Positions 20,585-30,966 of a stretch of 64,000 nucleotides of DNA are shown one piece after another. The notes below the pieces were generated by a model. The model saw nothing but the letters and a program-made list of their open reading frames with translations, was not told the origin of the DNA and did no database searches. The translations under genes and the position numbers were made by a program. How positions within the stretch are numbered: position 1 is the first letter of the stretch; the number at the start of each line of letters is the position of its first letter. Source of the DNA: Haemophilus parainfluenzae ATCC 33392 (GTDB lineage Bacteria > Pseudomonadota > Gammaproteobacteria > Enterobacterales > Pasteurellaceae); the NCBI RefSeq assembly GCF_031191205.1, contig NZ_CP133470.1:1247501-1311500 (forward strand). Direction: 5' to 3'.

Positions 20585-21850
20585 ATGTTTAAAAAAAGTA
20601 TGAACATCGCTGATTACGATCCGGTTCTATGGCAAGCCATTCAGGACGAAAATCGTCGTCAAGAAGAGCATATCGAACTTATCGCGTCTGAAAACTATGC
20701 GAGTCCACGCGTAATGGAAGCGCAAGGTTCACAGTTTACTAACAAGTATGCTGAAGGCTATCCTGGTAAACGTTACTACGGCGGTTGTGAGTACGCAGAC
20801 ATTGTGGAGCAGTTGGCGATTGATCGCGCGAAAGAGTTATTTGGTGCGGATTATGTGAACGTACAACCACACTCAGGTTCACAAGCAAATGCGGCAGTAT
20901 ATGGTGCATTAATCAATGCGGGCGATACCATTTTAGGGATGGATTTAGCACACGGTGGTCACTTAACCCATGGGGCAAAAGTGAGTTTCTCCGGTAAAAT
21001 CTATAATTCTGTACTTTATGGTATCACTGCTGATGGTTTAATCGACTATGAAGATGTGCGTCAAAAAGCGTTAGAACATAAACCAAAAATGATCGTGGCG
21101 GGTTTCTCTGCTTATTCTCAAGTGGTAGATTGGAAAAAAATGCGCGAAATTGCGGATGAAGTGGGCGCGTATTTATTTGTTGATATGGCTCACGTTGCGG
21201 GCTTAATCGCAGCAGGTTTATATCCAAACCCATTACCATACGCACATGTTGTAACAACGACCACCCATAAAACCTTAGGTGGTCCACGTGGTGGTTTAAT
21301 CCTTTCTTCTTGTGGTGATGAAGAGCTTTATAAACGCTTACAATCTTCTGTTTTCCCTGCAAACCAAGGTGGTCCATTAGTTCACATTATTGCGGCGAAA
21401 GCAGTATGTTTCAAAGAAGCATTAGAGCCTGCTTATAAAGAATACCAAGCAAACGTGATTAAAAATGCGAAAGCAATGGTAGAAGTGTTTAAACAACGTG
21501 GTTATGACGTGGTTTCAAATGGCACAGAAAACCATTTATTCTTAGTCAGTTTCATCAAACAAGGTTTAACCGGTAAAGCAGCAGATGCCGCGTTAGGTAA
21601 AGCGAATATCACAGTGAATAAAAACTCCGTACCAAATGATCCACAAAAACCATTTGTGACCTCTGGTATCCGTGTAGGTACACCAGCAGTGACTCGTCGA
21701 GGTTTTAACGAACAAGACTGTCGTGAATTAGCCGGTTGGATGTGTGATGTATTGGATGCATTAGGCAAAGAAAACGAAGAACAAGTGATTACAGCAACCA
21801 AAGAAAAAGTATTGGCAATCTGCAAACGTCTTCCTGTTTACGCAAACTAA
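20585..21850 (+). CDS. glyA: serine hydroxymethyltransferase
   Basis: A 421-residue PLP enzyme (E. coli 417). It has the typical N-terminus ([18 protein letters not shown]), [11 protein letters not shown] in the cofactor site and the PLP lysine in [14 protein letters not shown]. It converts serine and tetrahydrofolate to glycine and methylene-THF, feeding purD and folate-dependent purine steps. A GAGGAAA ribosome binding site precedes the ATG. It ends at a strong hairpin. No convincing PurR box was found upstream. Confidence 0.97.
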   Translation: MFKKSMNIADYDPVLWQAIQDENRRQEEHIELIASENYASPRVMEAQGSQFTNKYAEGYPGKRYYGGCEYADIVEQLAIDRAKELFGADYVNVQPHSGSQANAAVYGALINAGDTILGMDLAHGGHLTHGAKVSFSGKIYNSVLYGITADGLIDYEDVRQKALEHKPKMIVAGFSAYSQVVDWKKMREIADEVGAYLFVDMAHVAGLIAAGLYPNPLPYAHVVTTTTHKTLGGPRGGLILSSCGDEELYKRLQSSVFPANQGGPLVHIIAAKAVCFKEALEPAYKEYQANVIKNAKAMVEVFKQRGYDVVSNGTENHLFLVSFIKQGLTGKAADAALGKANITVNKNSVPNDPQKPFVTSGIRVGTPAVTRRGFNEQDCRELAGWMCDVLDALGKENEEQVITATKEKVLAICKRLPVYAN

Positions 21851-21869
21851 TTTTTCATCTTTGCTAAAC

Positions 21870-21907
21870 GAAACGGTGACATCAATGAAGGATGTTACCG
21901 TTTTTTA
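21870..21907 (+). terminator. terminator after glyA
   Basis: Stem AACGGTGACATC / GATGTTACCGTT (one mismatch pair) with a 7-base loop and then six T. Confidence 0.88.
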
Positions 21908-22204
21908 TTTCAATTTTTTATGATTTATAGGGAAAGGTAAAGGCTAATTAGTTGATGTTATAGTGCTATTTTTCTGAGTAATAGAATAGTTGAATAAAAT
22001 AATATATTATTTGGTAACTCAACTAAACGATAAATATATTAATTCTTCAGCCTAAAGAGCCCGGGTAAAAAACAGTCTCCATTATGCTTACTCAAATTGC
22101 CACGATAGTGGTTTAACGGTGCTGAGCCTATTATCCAATTTAGTTAAAAATCCAACCGCACTTTCGATTCAATTGAAATACATTTATCTCCCAAAGGAAG
22201 TCCT
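21907..22204. other. AT-rich intergenic gap between glyA and the Sel1-repeat gene
   Basis: About 300 bases with no credible gene. Contains one uptake signal core (ACCGCACTT near 22157) and a ribosome binding site (AAGGAAG) just before the next gene. A GC-richer patch near 22055-22130 (around AGCCCGGG) has no hairpin or tRNA fold that I can support. Confidence 0.5.
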
Positions 22205-23914
22205 ATGTTTAAAACATTATTAAATTTATTTTGCTCGACTGACAAAAATAGTCTTGAAGCCTTAAAGCAACATGCAGAACAAGGTGATGCAGAGGCAATA
22301 TATCAGTTGGGGAGAGTATATGCTCTTGGTAAAGGGGAAGAAGTCGATTACGATAAAGCAATGACGTTATATCACCGCGCGAATGCATTGGGTTATCCAT
22401 TAGCGGCAAATAATATTGGTGCGCTTTATGATGATATGGGTGAGCCCGAAAAATCAGTAGAATGGTTTGAGCAAGGCATTCGTCAAGGCGATAAACGAGC
22501 GACAATTAGTTTGGGACGATTCTATCTTTTAGGCATTGGCGTGGAGCAAGACACATTTAAAGGCGTTGAAATGCTTAAGAAATATGACAATGATGGGCTT
22601 GCTTCATACCTTTTAGCGCAGGTATATGATGGTGTTATAGGATATGAAGTTCCAATTAATTATCCTAAAGCATTGGAATATTACTTGCTTGCTGAAAAGA
22701 ATAAACAAGATTTAACCAATGAAGATTTAATGACGCTTTATAATAACCTTGGGACACTCTACAACGCTCACGAGGATATTCCAACTAATTATGCTGAAGC
22801 GCAAAAATACCTAACCAAAGCTGCTGAAATGGGGCTTCCTAATGCAATGTATGGTTTAGCAAATTTACACGATTTCAGAGGGGATAAAAAACAAGCCTTT
22901 AAATGGTATTTAAAAGCCGCTGAAAATGGCTTAATTGATGCCTATTACTATGTTGGTAATGCTTATAAAAGAGGTGAGGGCATTCAACAAGATAGCCAGA
23001 AAGCCTTGAAATGGCTAGAGCTAGCAGCAGAATACCAAATGAGGGATGCGGCTAGGGAATTGGCTGAGATTTACCAGGATGGGCTAGGTAATGTGCCACA
23101 AAATTTAGAAAAAGCTCAAGCGTTTTATCTACTTGCCAAAGAAGCTGGAGAGAATGTCGAACGCTCAGTACAACAACTTCGAAGCCGTCTTGCTGTGCGA
23201 GATAATTTTGATGAATTACTTGAACGCGCTAAAGAAGGCGATCTTGATGCACAAAAGGATTTAGCGATGGCTTACGTTCGAGGTGATGAAATTGAACAGA
23301 ATAATGAAGAAGCCTTTAAATGGTATAAAGCCGCTGCGGAACAAGGTGATGCTGATGCACAAAATAGTCTGTACAATCGCTATGCAAAAGGCGAAGGAGT
23401 TGAACAAAATAGCGAAGAAGCGATGAAATGGCTACATCGTAGTGCAGAACAAGGTCATGGGCTGGCTTACTATAATTTAGGATTTGAATATAGTTCAGGT
23501 GATTTAGTTAGAAAAGATGAATTAGAAGCGATCAAATGGTATAAAAAGGCCGCGAAAAAAGACGTCACGGAAGCTTATTATCAACTTGGATTTCTTTATA
23601 CTTATGGCGATACTATTAAAAAAGATTATCAGTCTGCACGGGAATATTATGAATTGGCGGGCGGAAGCTGGAACGGTGAAGCGCAAAATGAGTTAGGCAT
23701 TCTTCACTTTAATGGGTTAGGCACACCAAAAGATAATGCTAAAGCTTTTTTGTATTTCCAACTTGCTGCTGAAAATGGCAGTCCTGAGGGAATGTATAAT
23801 TTAGGTGCGATGTATGACAATGGCTTTGGCACAAAACGCAACCGCAAATTTGCCACCCAATGGTTTAAAAAATCCTGTGAAGCTGGATATGAAAAAGCGT
23901 GCGAGATGCTATAA
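22205..23914 (+). CDS. large Sel1-like repeat (TPR-type) protein
   Basis: A 569-residue protein built of Sel1-like repeats of about 36 residues (A-x-x-x-L-G-x-x-Y-x-x-G-x-G-V-x-x-D-x-x-x-A). About a dozen run from residue 18 to the end, for example EAIYQLGRVYALGKGEEVDYDKAM and AQNELGILHFNGLGTPKDNAKAF regions. No signal peptide: the start MFKTLLNLFCSTDKN is short and followed directly by repeats, so it is probably cytosolic. Such proteins act as scaffolds for protein-protein contact and are often strain-variable. A terminal CEAGYEKACEM adds two Cys. Partner and role unknown. Confidence 0.88.
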   Translation: MFKTLLNLFCSTDKNSLEALKQHAEQGDAEAIYQLGRVYALGKGEEVDYDKAMTLYHRANALGYPLAANNIGALYDDMGEPEKSVEWFEQGIRQGDKRATISLGRFYLLGIGVEQDTFKGVEMLKKYDNDGLASYLLAQVYDGVIGYEVPINYPKALEYYLLAEKNKQDLTNEDLMTLYNNLGTLYNAHEDIPTNYAEAQKYLTKAAEMGLPNAMYGLANLHDFRGDKKQAFKWYLKAAENGLIDAYYYVGNAYKRGEGIQQDSQKALKWLELAAEYQMRDAARELAEIYQDGLGNVPQNLEKAQAFYLLAKEAGENVERSVQQLRSRLAVRDNFDELLERAKEGDLDAQKDLAMAYVRGDEIEQNNEEAFKWYKAAAEQGDADAQNSLYNRYAKGEGVEQNSEEAMKWLHRSAEQGHGLAYYNLGFEYSSGDLVRKDELEAIKWYKKAAKKDVTEAYYQLGFLYTYGDTIKKDYQSAREYYELAGGSWNGEAQNELGILHFNGLGTPKDNAKAFLYFQLAAENGSPEGMYNLGAMYDNGFGTKRNRKFATQWFKKSCEAGYEKACEML

Positions 23915-24018
23915 AAATAACACCTTACTTGATGTTTTTTCATGCAAAAGGAGAGGCGTAATACCAGATCAATATGTTAAAATGAACTATTATTTTTTGA
24001 TCTTCTCGTTTACGCATA

Positions 24019-24294
24019 ATGCTGATTCAGCTTTTATTTGTGATGTTAGCGGCGATGAATATCGCCGCTTATTTTTTAATGTGGAAAGACAAAGTTCGCG
24101 CGGTTCGTCACGGCTGGCGAATTTCTGAAAATACTTTCTTTCTATTAAGCCTGCTTGGTGGGTTTATTGGTGTTGATTGTGGGATGAAACGCTTTCGTCA
24201 TAAAACCAAACACTTTAGTTTTAAATTTGTTGTTATTCTCAGTGCCTTTATTTGGTTGATCTTAATGCCTTATTGGTATTTCTTTCTTGAATAA
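24019..24294 (+). CDS. DUF1294-family small membrane protein
   Basis: A 91-residue protein with two to three hydrophobic helices. It shows the DUF1294 signature: KDKVRAVRHGWRISENTFF, then LLGGFIGVDCGMKRFRHKTKHFSFK. Many relatives carry a cold-shock domain in front; here only the membrane domain is present. No strong ribosome binding site is seen. Function unknown; it converges on dsbB across a shared terminator. Confidence 0.82.
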   Translation: MLIQLLFVMLAAMNIAAYFLMWKDKVRAVRHGWRISENTFFLLSLLGGFIGVDCGMKRFRHKTKHFSFKFVVILSAFIWLILMPYWYFFLE

Positions 24295-24325
24295 TGTTGA
24301 GTACAGAATGACTTTCAGTAAGAAA

Positions 24326-24356
24326 AAAGCCTAGAGAATATCTCTAGGCTTTTTAG
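24326..24356. terminator. bidirectional terminator between the DUF1294 gene and dsbB
   Basis: Stem AAAGCCTAGAGA / TCTCTAGGCTTT with a 3-4 base loop, A tract on the left and T tract on the right. Confidence 0.88.
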
Positions 24357-24368
24357 TATGCGATTAGA

Positions 24369-24902
24369 CTACTTAAAAATGAGGCGTCGATTTCGACTTT
24401 TCTTCACTTGTGAAAGTGTAATTAATCCCAACACAATGACATAGACAGCGAAAATAAATACCAACCATTGCACCATCGTGATGCCGAAAAGTGACCATTG
24501 GCTTTCGTTGCAGCTGCCTGTCGGATTGAAGACCGCAGGTAGCCATTTATGGAATGGTAACGTTTCTGGAAAGTTTGGTATAAATTCACATTGTTTCCAT
24601 GGCGCAGGGGTCATTTGTAAATCAAGGTGACGAATGGAAATCATTAATCCTTTGATTGCACTAAATAAACCCACAATAAGAGCAAGAATGCGGACAATAA
24701 GCGAACTAGGGGCTAAGGCGCCGATAAAACCAGCAATAAATAACCCTACCATAGCTAAACGTTCGTAAACACAAAGTACGCAAGGTTGTAAACCCATTCC
24801 GTATTGAAAGTAAAGTGCGGTCGATTCTAAGGCAAATACGGAAAATGCCAAAAAGATCCACGCTGAACGTTTAAGGGATAATTGCTTAAAAAAGTCGAGC
24901 AT
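24369..24902 (-). CDS. dsbB: disulfide bond formation protein DsbB
   Basis: A 177-residue inner-membrane protein with four helices. The first periplasmic loop has CVLC (in LQPCVLCVYERLAM) and the second has Cys in WKQCEFIPN and GSCNESQW, the two redox pairs of DsbB. It reoxidises DsbA and passes electrons to quinone, complementing dsbD at 12.4 kb on the reducing side. A GGAG ribosome binding site precedes it. It follows nhaB by 19 bases on the same strand. One uptake signal lies in the N-terminal part. Confidence 0.95.
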   Translation of the reverse strand: MLDFFKQLSLKRSAWIFLAFSVFALESTALYFQYGMGLQPCVLCVYERLAMVGLFIAGFIGALAPSSLIVRILALIVGLFSAIKGLMISIRHLDLQMTPAPWKQCEFIPNFPETLPFHKWLPAVFNPTGSCNESQWSLFGITMVQWLVFIFAVYVIVLGLITLSQVKKSRNRRLIFK

Positions 24903-24921
24903 TCTTTCTCCTTATGCTTCA

Positions 24922-26460
24922 TTAAATTGGAAGAATTAAGCCAAGGTTTGCAAGCCAAATCGTCATTCCTGGTAGGATAAATTCGATTGCAAGGAAACCA
25001 ACTAGCGTTAATACGATAGTGTAAGGCAATGCCATGTAGACCATTCTACCATAAGAAAGTTTAATTAACGGTGCAAGCGATGATGTTAATAAGAACAAGA
25101 ACGCGGCTTGACCGTTTGGTGTAGCGACAGAAGGTAAGTTTGTACCTGTATTGATTGCTACCGCAAGTAATTCAAATTGGTGCGGTGTAATTGCGCCTGT
25201 CGCAAGGGCATGTTTCGCTTCATTGATATAAACTGTTGCTACGAATACGTTATCAGAAATCGCAGACAGTAAACCGTTGAAACAGTAGAATAATGCTAAC
25301 TGTGTTTTCTCTTCAGAACTTAATACAAAGTGAATAATTGGCGCAAAGAGTTTTTGATCGATAATCACTGCAACGACAGAGAAAAACACCACTAATAGTG
25401 CAGTGAAAGGTAAACTTTCTTGGAATGCTTTACCAATAGCATGTTCATCAGTTACACCAGTAAAGGTTGTCGCAAGAATGATCACGCTTAAACCAATCAA
25501 GCCTACGGCCGCTAAGTGGAAAGCTAAACCTAAGATCAACCAAACCGCGATAACCGCTTGGACAGAAAGACGAATCTTATCTTGTTTAGACATTTTTTGT
25601 GCGTTTTCACGATCTAAATCCGCTAAGACTTGCCATACTTCTTCTGGTAGTTTTTCACCATAACCGAATAATTTAAATTTTTCGACTAAAATACAAGTGA
25701 GTAATCCACAGATAAATACAGGGACTGTCACAGGTGCCATACGGAAGAAAAATTCAATGAAATTCCATTTAGCTTGTTCTGCAATGATTAAGTTTTGAGG
25801 TTCCCCCACCATGGTCATGACACCACCGAGTGCGGTACCGACACCAGCATGCATCATTAAGCTACGTAAGAAAGAGCGGAATTTTTCGAGAGTTTCGTGA
25901 TTTTTTATTTTGTTATCATCGGAAATATCAACCGCATCTTGTAGATTTTTCCCTGATGCCACTTTGTGATAAACCCCATAGAAACCCATGGCAACACTGA
26001 TGATGACCGCCACAACAGTTAGTGCATCTAAGAAAGCTGAAAGAAATGCAGCACTAAAACAGAATGCTAAAGAGAGAACGATTTTAGAACGAATACGCAC
26101 TAATAATTTGGTGAAAACATAAAGCAAAAGTTGCTTCATAAAATAAATACCGGCCACCATGAAGATTAAAAGTAAAAGCACTTCAAAGTTTGCCACGATC
26201 TCCGCTTTAACGTGTTCAGCATTTGTCATGCCAATAGCAATGGCTTCAAATGCTAATAAACCACCCGGTTGAAGAGGGTAGCATTTTAATGCCATGGCTA
26301 GCGTGAAAATAAACTCGGCAACGAGTAGCCAACCTGCAAGAAATGGACTAACAAAAAAGAATAAAATCGGGTTAATTACCAGGAAGGCAATAATAGTTAA
26401 TTTATACCAATCTGGACTTGCGCCCAGAAAGTTTTTCATAAATGCTTGTGTGTAAGTCAT
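24922..26460 (-). CDS. nhaB: Na+/H+ antiporter NhaB
   Basis: A 512-residue polytopic protein of the IT superfamily, about the E. coli length of 513. Typical NhaB text includes [13 protein letters not shown] at the start, [29 protein letters not shown], and [23 protein letters not shown] near the end. It expels Na+ in exchange for protons. It is divergent from fadR, an arrangement also found in E. coli, and probably co-transcribed with dsbB. Confidence 0.96.
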   Translation of the reverse strand: MTYTQAFMKNFLGASPDWYKLTIIAFLVINPILFFFVSPFLAGWLLVAEFIFTLAMALKCYPLQPGGLLAFEAIAIGMTNAEHVKAEIVANFEVLLLLIFMVAGIYFMKQLLLYVFTKLLVRIRSKIVLSLAFCFSAAFLSAFLDALTVVAVIISVAMGFYGVYHKVASGKNLQDAVDISDDNKIKNHETLEKFRSFLRSLMMHAGVGTALGGVMTMVGEPQNLIIAEQAKWNFIEFFFRMAPVTVPVFICGLLTCILVEKFKLFGYGEKLPEEVWQVLADLDRENAQKMSKQDKIRLSVQAVIAVWLILGLAFHLAAVGLIGLSVIILATTFTGVTDEHAIGKAFQESLPFTALLVVFFSVVAVIIDQKLFAPIIHFVLSSEEKTQLALFYCFNGLLSAISDNVFVATVYINEAKHALATGAITPHQFELLAVAINTGTNLPSVATPNGQAAFLFLLTSSLAPLIKLSYGRMVYMALPYTIVLTLVGFLAIEFILPGMTIWLANLGLILPI

Positions 26461-26594
26461 ATCGAACTCCGTTTTTTTATAGTCTTAACATTGTAATATA
26501 TACAGCTTTAAAGGATAATAGACCAGTTAAAGATTTATTGAATAAATCACATTTTTTTGATCTTTTTAAGCTTTTTTATATTTATTTTATATTT

Positions 26595-27323
26595 ATGCAA
26601 ACAGATAATACCCTTTTACGGGCTCAAAGCCCAGCCGCACTTGCCGAAGAATATATTGTTAGAAGCATTTGGGATGATGTATTTCCCGCGGGTACCAATC
26701 TTCCTTCTGAACGTGATTTAGCTGATAAAATCGGTGTGACACGCACCACATTACGTGAAGTATTACAGCGTTTAGCACGAGATGGATGGCTTACCATTCA
26801 ACACGGCAAGCCGACCAAAGTCAATGATATTTGGGATACAGCCGGCCCAAGCATTATTGAAACCTTAATTACCTTAGATCGTCAGAGTGCGCCATTAATC
26901 ATTGAAAATATGCTTTCGTTGCGTAGTCGTATGTCTGAATCTTATATTTATGAAGCTGTCAAAAATTCACCTAAAGCCTCGGTTGCTTTGTTTAAAGGGC
27001 TAGATTCATTAGAAAACACCGCTGAAAGTTACATGGAATTCGATTATGCCTTATTCCGCCAATTTACAGTCATGGCGAATAAACCCTTCTATCGTTTGAT
27101 TTTTAATAGTTTACGTGGGGTTTATCATAAAATTGGCTTATTGTTTTTCAGCGAAGAAAAACATCGCCAAGTCACGCATGATTTCTATGTTGAATTGCGC
27201 GATATTTGTGAAAGTGGCCAATCCGATTTAGTGGTAGGCTGTATTCGCAAACATAAGCAAGTGACTTCCGCTTACTGGCGAACCATTTTAGAAAGTTTGC
27301 CAAAAGATTTAGAAACAGAATAA
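26595..27323 (+). CDS. fadR: fatty acid metabolism regulator FadR
   Basis: A 242-residue GntR-family regulator. The N-terminal winged helix holds [32 protein letters not shown], given here as a region. The C-terminal FCD-type acyl-CoA domain has [17 protein letters not shown] and [10 protein letters not shown]. Long-chain acyl-CoA releases it from DNA, switching between fatty acid synthesis and breakdown. I chose ATG 26595 ([14 protein letters not shown]) because it matches the family start; upstream in-frame ATG 26442 would run into nhaB. Confidence 0.95.
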   Translation: MQTDNTLLRAQSPAALAEEYIVRSIWDDVFPAGTNLPSERDLADKIGVTRTTLREVLQRLARDGWLTIQHGKPTKVNDIWDTAGPSIIETLITLDRQSAPLIIENMLSLRSRMSESYIYEAVKNSPKASVALFKGLDSLENTAESYMEFDYALFRQFTVMANKPFYRLIFNSLRGVYHKIGLLFFSEEKHRQVTHDFYVELRDICESGQSDLVVGCIRKHKQVTSAYWRTILESLPKDLETE

Positions 27324-27325
27324 TA

Positions 27326-27361
27326 TGAAAAGTGCGGTTGAAAATGACCGCACTTTTTCCT
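27326..27361 (+). terminator. inverted uptake-signal terminator after fadR
   Basis: AAAAGTGCGG and CCGCACTTTT form a 10-bp stem with a 10-base loop, followed by TT and pyrimidines. Both arms contain the uptake signal. Confidence 0.82.
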
Positions 27362-27381
27362 TATATCAAAGACTCAATATT

Positions 27382-28116
27382 ATGCGTATTCCAAGAATTT
27401 ATCACCCAGAATCTCTTAAAAATCAATCTACTTGTCAACTTTCAGAAGATGCGGCTAATCACGTAGGACGTGTACTTCGAATGACTGAAAGTGAGCAAAT
27501 TGAATTATTTGATGGAAGTAATCATATTTATCCAGCCAAAATTATTGAAGTGAGCAAAAAAGCCGTTAAAGTGGAAATTCTAGGCTGTGAATTGAGTGAT
27601 AAAGAGTCGAATTTATCGATTCACTTAGGGCAGGTTATTTCCCGTGGTGATCGAATGGAATTTACAATCCAAAAATCTGTGGAATTGGGCGTGAACGTGA
27701 TTACACCATTGTGGTCAGAACGCTGTGGCGTGAAGCTAGACGGCGAACGCATGGATAAGAAAATTCAACAATGGCAAAAAATTGCTATTGCCGCTTGTGA
27801 ACAATGTGGCCGTAACGTTGTACCAGAAATTCGCCCATTAATGAAATTACAAGATTGGTGTGCAGAAAATGATGGTACGTTGAAATTGAATTTACATCCA
27901 AGAGCCCAATATTCTATTAAAACCTTGCCTTCCATTCCCAAAGAAGGGGTTCGTTTGCTTATTGGTTCAGAAGGTGGTTTATCACCTCAAGAAATCGTTC
28001 AAACTGAACAACAAGGATTTACTGAAATTTTATTAGGAAAGCGTGTGTTACGCACAGAAACGGCTTCTTTAGCAGCTATTAGCGCGTTACAAATTTGTTT
28101 TGGAGATTTGGGATAA
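27382..28116 (+). CDS. rsmE: 16S rRNA (uracil1498-N3)-methyltransferase RsmE
   Basis: A 244-residue SPOUT methyltransferase. It starts [12 protein letters not shown] and has the PUA-like N-domain. In the C-terminal half the knot motifs are [14 protein letters not shown] and [18 protein letters not shown]. It methylates U1498 of 16S rRNA. The start at 27382 lies after the fadR terminator; an in-frame ATG at 27325 would place the N-terminus inside that hairpin. Its stop overlaps yqgE, so rsmE-yqgE-ruvX is an operon. Confidence 0.95.
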   Translation: MRIPRIYHPESLKNQSTCQLSEDAANHVGRVLRMTESEQIELFDGSNHIYPAKIIEVSKKAVKVEILGCELSDKESNLSIHLGQVISRGDRMEFTIQKSVELGVNVITPLWSERCGVKLDGERMDKKIQQWQKIAIAACEQCGRNVVPEIRPLMKLQDWCAENDGTLKLNLHPRAQYSIKTLPSIPKEGVRLLIGSEGGLSPQEIVQTEQQGFTEILLGKRVLRTETASLAAISALQICFGDLG

Positions 28117-28118
28117 TG

Positions 28119-28676
28119 ATGGATTTACAAGGGCAATTTTTAATTGCGATGCCACAGTTGGAGGATTATTTCCAAAATACCGTGGTGTATATGTGCGAGC
28201 ATAATGAGCAAGGTTCGATGGGCTTAGTGATTAATCAACCCACTGATTTAAGCATTGCAGAGCTATATTCAAAAATGAATTTTATGATGAAAAATGACCG
28301 CACTTTTAGCAATGAACTTGTACTTGCGGGTGGTCCAGTACATTCTGAGCGTGGTTTTATTTTGCATAAGAAAACCGCGAAAGAATTTGAGCATAGTTAT
28401 AAAATTACTGATGATATGTATCTCACCACGTCAGCAGATATTGTGGAAACCTTTGGTTCAGCGGATGCGCCTGAGAAATATCTTGTTGCACTCGGTTGTG
28501 CCAGTTGGACAGCAGGGCAGCTTGAACAAGAGATTGCAGATAATGCGTGGTTAGTGGCACCGGCTTCAGACACCATTTTGTTTGAAACGATTTATGAAGA
28601 TCGTTATCCTGCCGCGAATCAATTATTAGGGATTCATCCTCATAATTTTGTCTTTTCACAAGTGGGGCATAGTTAA
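28119..28676 (+). CDS. YqgE/AlgH-family protein
   Basis: A 185-residue UPF0301 protein, near the E. coli length of 187. It starts [30 protein letters not shown] and contains [15 protein letters not shown] and the glycine pocket [15 protein letters not shown]. AlgH/YqgE has no proven biochemical activity. Two adjacent ATG codons (28116 and 28119) are possible; the first overlaps the rsmE stop. Its stop overlaps the ruvX start (TAATG), a neighbourhood conserved in gammaproteobacteria. It contains an uptake signal core. Confidence 0.93.
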   Translation: MDLQGQFLIAMPQLEDYFQNTVVYMCEHNEQGSMGLVINQPTDLSIAELYSKMNFMMKNDRTFSNELVLAGGPVHSERGFILHKKTAKEFEHSYKITDDMYLTTSADIVETFGSADAPEKYLVALGCASWTAGQLEQEIADNAWLVAPASDTILFETIYEDRYPAANQLLGIHPHNFVFSQVGHS

Positions 28677-29095
28677 TGGGCATCACGGCAATCGCGTTTG
28701 ATTTTGGCACAAAAAGCATTGGTTGTGCGGTCGGGCAAAGTATCACAGGTACGGCACAAGCCTTACCTGCATTTAAAGCGCAAGATGGGATTCCAAACTG
28801 GGATGCTATTGAAAAATGTTTAAAGGATTGGAAGCCTGATGTTATTGTGGTGGGATTGCCTTTAAATATGGATGGTACCGAGCAAGATTTAACACTTCGT
28901 GCGAAAAAATTTGCCAATCGCTTAAATGGTCGTTTCGGTATTAAAGTAGAACTGCAAGATGAGCGCTTAACGACGGTTTCTGCTAGAGATGAAATTTTCC
29001 AGCGTGGCGGTTATCGCGCCCTCAATAAAGGCAAAGTCGATGGAATTTCTGCTTGTCTGATTTTAGAAAGTTGGTTCGAAAGTTATTCAGAATAA
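28676..29095 (+). CDS. ruvX: YqgF/RuvX, pre-16S rRNA nuclease (Holliday junction resolvase-like)
   Basis: A 139-residue RNase H-like protein. It has the first acidic motif [27 protein letters not shown], and the late [11 protein letters not shown] and [11 protein letters not shown] with the second acidic residues. E. coli YqgF acts in 5' processing of 16S rRNA; resolvase activity has also been proposed. The gene overlaps yqgE by one base. It ends just before a shared hairpin. Confidence 0.95.
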   Translation: MGITAIAFDFGTKSIGCAVGQSITGTAQALPAFKAQDGIPNWDAIEKCLKDWKPDVIVVGLPLNMDGTEQDLTLRAKKFANRLNGRFGIKVELQDERLTTVSARDEIFQRGGYRALNKGKVDGISACLILESWFESYSE

Positions 29096-29103
29096 GCCAA
29101 AAA

Positions 29104-29132
29104 TAAACCGCACTTTAATGTGCGGTTTGTTG
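29104..29132. terminator. bidirectional terminator between ruvX and pgeF
   Basis: Stem AAACCGCAC / GTGCGGTTT with a 6-base loop; the left arm is an uptake signal core. Confidence 0.8.
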
Positions 29133-29143
29133 TATTTATGAGT

Positions 29144-29881
29144 TTATTTTTTTATCCAAATCAGACTTGCCATTCGACCTGTTTTGCTATCTCGACGATA
29201 GGAAAAGAAGCTCTCTTTTTCTGTGAATGTGCAGTGTTCTCCACCGTAAATTTGGGTAATCCCTAATTTATTGAGGCGTTGTGTAGCAATTTGATAAAGA
29301 TTACAGAGGTATTTTCCTGCTTCATTCGGATCTGGTCGAAAAGCTGTTTCTGCAATTGGGTCAAAAGCCATAAATTGCTCAATCACTTCTTTTCCTACTT
29401 GGAACGCATTGGGGCCGATAGCAGGTCCAAACCACGCGATAATCTCTTCGGGGGCAGATTGGAAACATTTCACCGTTTCTTCTAAAACACCATCACAGAG
29501 TCCGCGCCAGCCTGCATGTGCTGCAGCCACTTCAGTGCCTAGTTTATTGGTGAATAAAACTGGCAAGCAATCAGCCGTCATCACCAAACAGACTTGGTTA
29601 GGTTGATTGGTGTAAACTGCATCAGCTTCAAAATTATTTCCCTCATAAGGTACTGTAATCACACGAGTGCTGTGCGTTTGAGTTAAAAACAACGGGAAAT
29701 GTGGCAGATTAAATTTTTCAACCAATAAAGTGCGGTTAGTTTTGACCGCACTTTTATCATCTTCGACATGATCGCCTAAATTGAAACTCTCGAAAGGCGG
29801 CAGGCTTACGCCCCCTTCTCTTGTGGTCGTAAAAGCTTGGATGTGTGGTGGAACAGTCCAGTTTGGAACAATGCTTTTCAT
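29144..29881 (-). CDS. pgeF: peptidoglycan editing factor PgeF / LACC1-type purine nucleoside enzyme (DUF152)
   Basis: A 245-residue DUF152 protein. It holds the metal-site text LTQTHSTRV, MTADCLPVLF and AAHAGWRGLCDGVL, with the His-Cys-His set that binds zinc. Relatives are called YfiH/PgeF, reported to correct misincorporated peptidoglycan residues, while the human homologue acts on purine nucleosides. Which is true here cannot be told. It lies 1 base after rluD on the same strand. An inverted pair of uptake signals lies within its coding sequence at 29727-29756. Confidence 0.92.
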   Translation of the reverse strand: MKSIVPNWTVPPHIQAFTTTREGGVSLPPFESFNLGDHVEDDKSAVKTNRTLLVEKFNLPHFPLFLTQTHSTRVITVPYEGNNFEADAVYTNQPNQVCLVMTADCLPVLFTNKLGTEVAAAHAGWRGLCDGVLEETVKCFQSAPEEIIAWFGPAIGPNAFQVGKEVIEQFMAFDPIAETAFRPDPNEAGKYLCNLYQIATQRLNKLGITQIYGGEHCTFTEKESFFSYRRDSKTGRMASLIWIKK

Positions 29882-29882
29882 C

Positions 29883-30857
29883 TTAATAATCCAACTCGTC
29901 TTTGTGTTCGAGGTAATCCGCTTTTAAGGCATGAAGTAATTCGACAAAGTCATCCGGTAATGGGGCATACCATTCCATCATTTCTCCCGTAATCGGGTGA
30001 GCTAAACGCAACATAACCGCATGTAAGGCTTGACGTTTAAAATTACGCAGCACTTCAGTAAAGGCTTTGCTTGCATTTTTAGGTGGACGAGGACGACCAC
30101 CGTAAGTTTGATCACCTAATAATGGATGTGCGATATGCGCCATGTGCACACGAATTTGGTGAGTACGACCGGTTTCTAAACGTAAGCGTAAGCGGGTGTA
30201 ATTACGGAAGTTTTCCATAATGCGGTAGTGCGTCACAGCCGGTTTACCCATTGGGTGAACCGCCATCAATGTGCGTTTTGTCGCATGACGAGCCATTGGC
30301 TGATCTACTGTGCCGCCTTTGGTCATAATGCCACTGGCGACGGCTTCGTATTCACGAGTGATCTTACGTTTTTGTAAGTCACGCACGAGCTTAGTTTGTG
30401 CGGGGATCGTTTTAGCAACAACCATGAGACCCGTCGTATCTTTATCTAAACGATGCACAATCCCTGCGCGTGGTACTTCGGCAATAGGTGGATAGTGATA
30501 GAGTAGTGCGTTAAGTACCGTTCCGTCTGGATTGCCTGCACCGGGATGAACCACGAGATCTTTAGGTTTGTTAATCACGATAATATCGTCATCTTCATAA
30601 ACGATATTGAGCGGAATATTTTGTGGCTCAAAACGGTTTTCATCTTCTACTTCTACCGAAATTTCAATTTGCTCTCCGCCATAAACTTTTGCACGTGGAA
30701 TATCGGCAATTTCACCGTTCATTTTTACCTGTTTTGCTTCAATCCAGGTTTTTAAACGCGAACGGGAATATTCTGGGAACAACTCTGCTAGGGTTTGATC
30801 TAAACGCTGTCCCATTTGTTCGGGCTGAATTTCAGCCGTTAAGGTAATTTGTGGCAT
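29883..30857 (-). CDS. rluD: 23S rRNA pseudouridine(1911/1915/1917) synthase RluD
   Basis: A 324-residue RluA-family synthase. It has an N-terminal S4 domain (about residues 15-75; RLDQTLAELFPEYSRSRLKTWI) and the catalytic motif AGIVHRLDKDTTGLMVVAK with its Asp near residue 139. It modifies helix 69 of 23S rRNA. It is divergent from bamD, whose product is linked to it by gene order only. An uptake signal is absent in this gene. Confidence 0.95.
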   Translation of the reverse strand: MPQITLTAEIQPEQMGQRLDQTLAELFPEYSRSRLKTWIEAKQVKMNGEIADIPRAKVYGGEQIEISVEVEDENRFEPQNIPLNIVYEDDDIIVINKPKDLVVHPGAGNPDGTVLNALLYHYPPIAEVPRAGIVHRLDKDTTGLMVVAKTIPAQTKLVRDLQKRKITREYEAVASGIMTKGGTVDQPMARHATKRTLMAVHPMGKPAVTHYRIMENFRNYTRLRLRLETGRTHQIRVHMAHIAHPLLGDQTYGGRPRPPKNASKAFTEVLRNFKRQALHAVMLRLAHPITGEMMEWYAPLPDDFVELLHALKADYLEHKDELDY

Positions 30858-30966
30858 AAAAAATCCATCTAAAAATTTAAAAAGTTGGCTTATTGTGTAA
30901 TGTTCTATACAATATTCGTTAATTGTAACTTATTTATTGATTTTCGTAAAAATTAAGGAAAAAAGA

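Noticed and set aside
21907..22204. Possible small RNA in the glyA downstream gap
   Set aside because: No terminator hairpin, promoter or conserved element could be identified.
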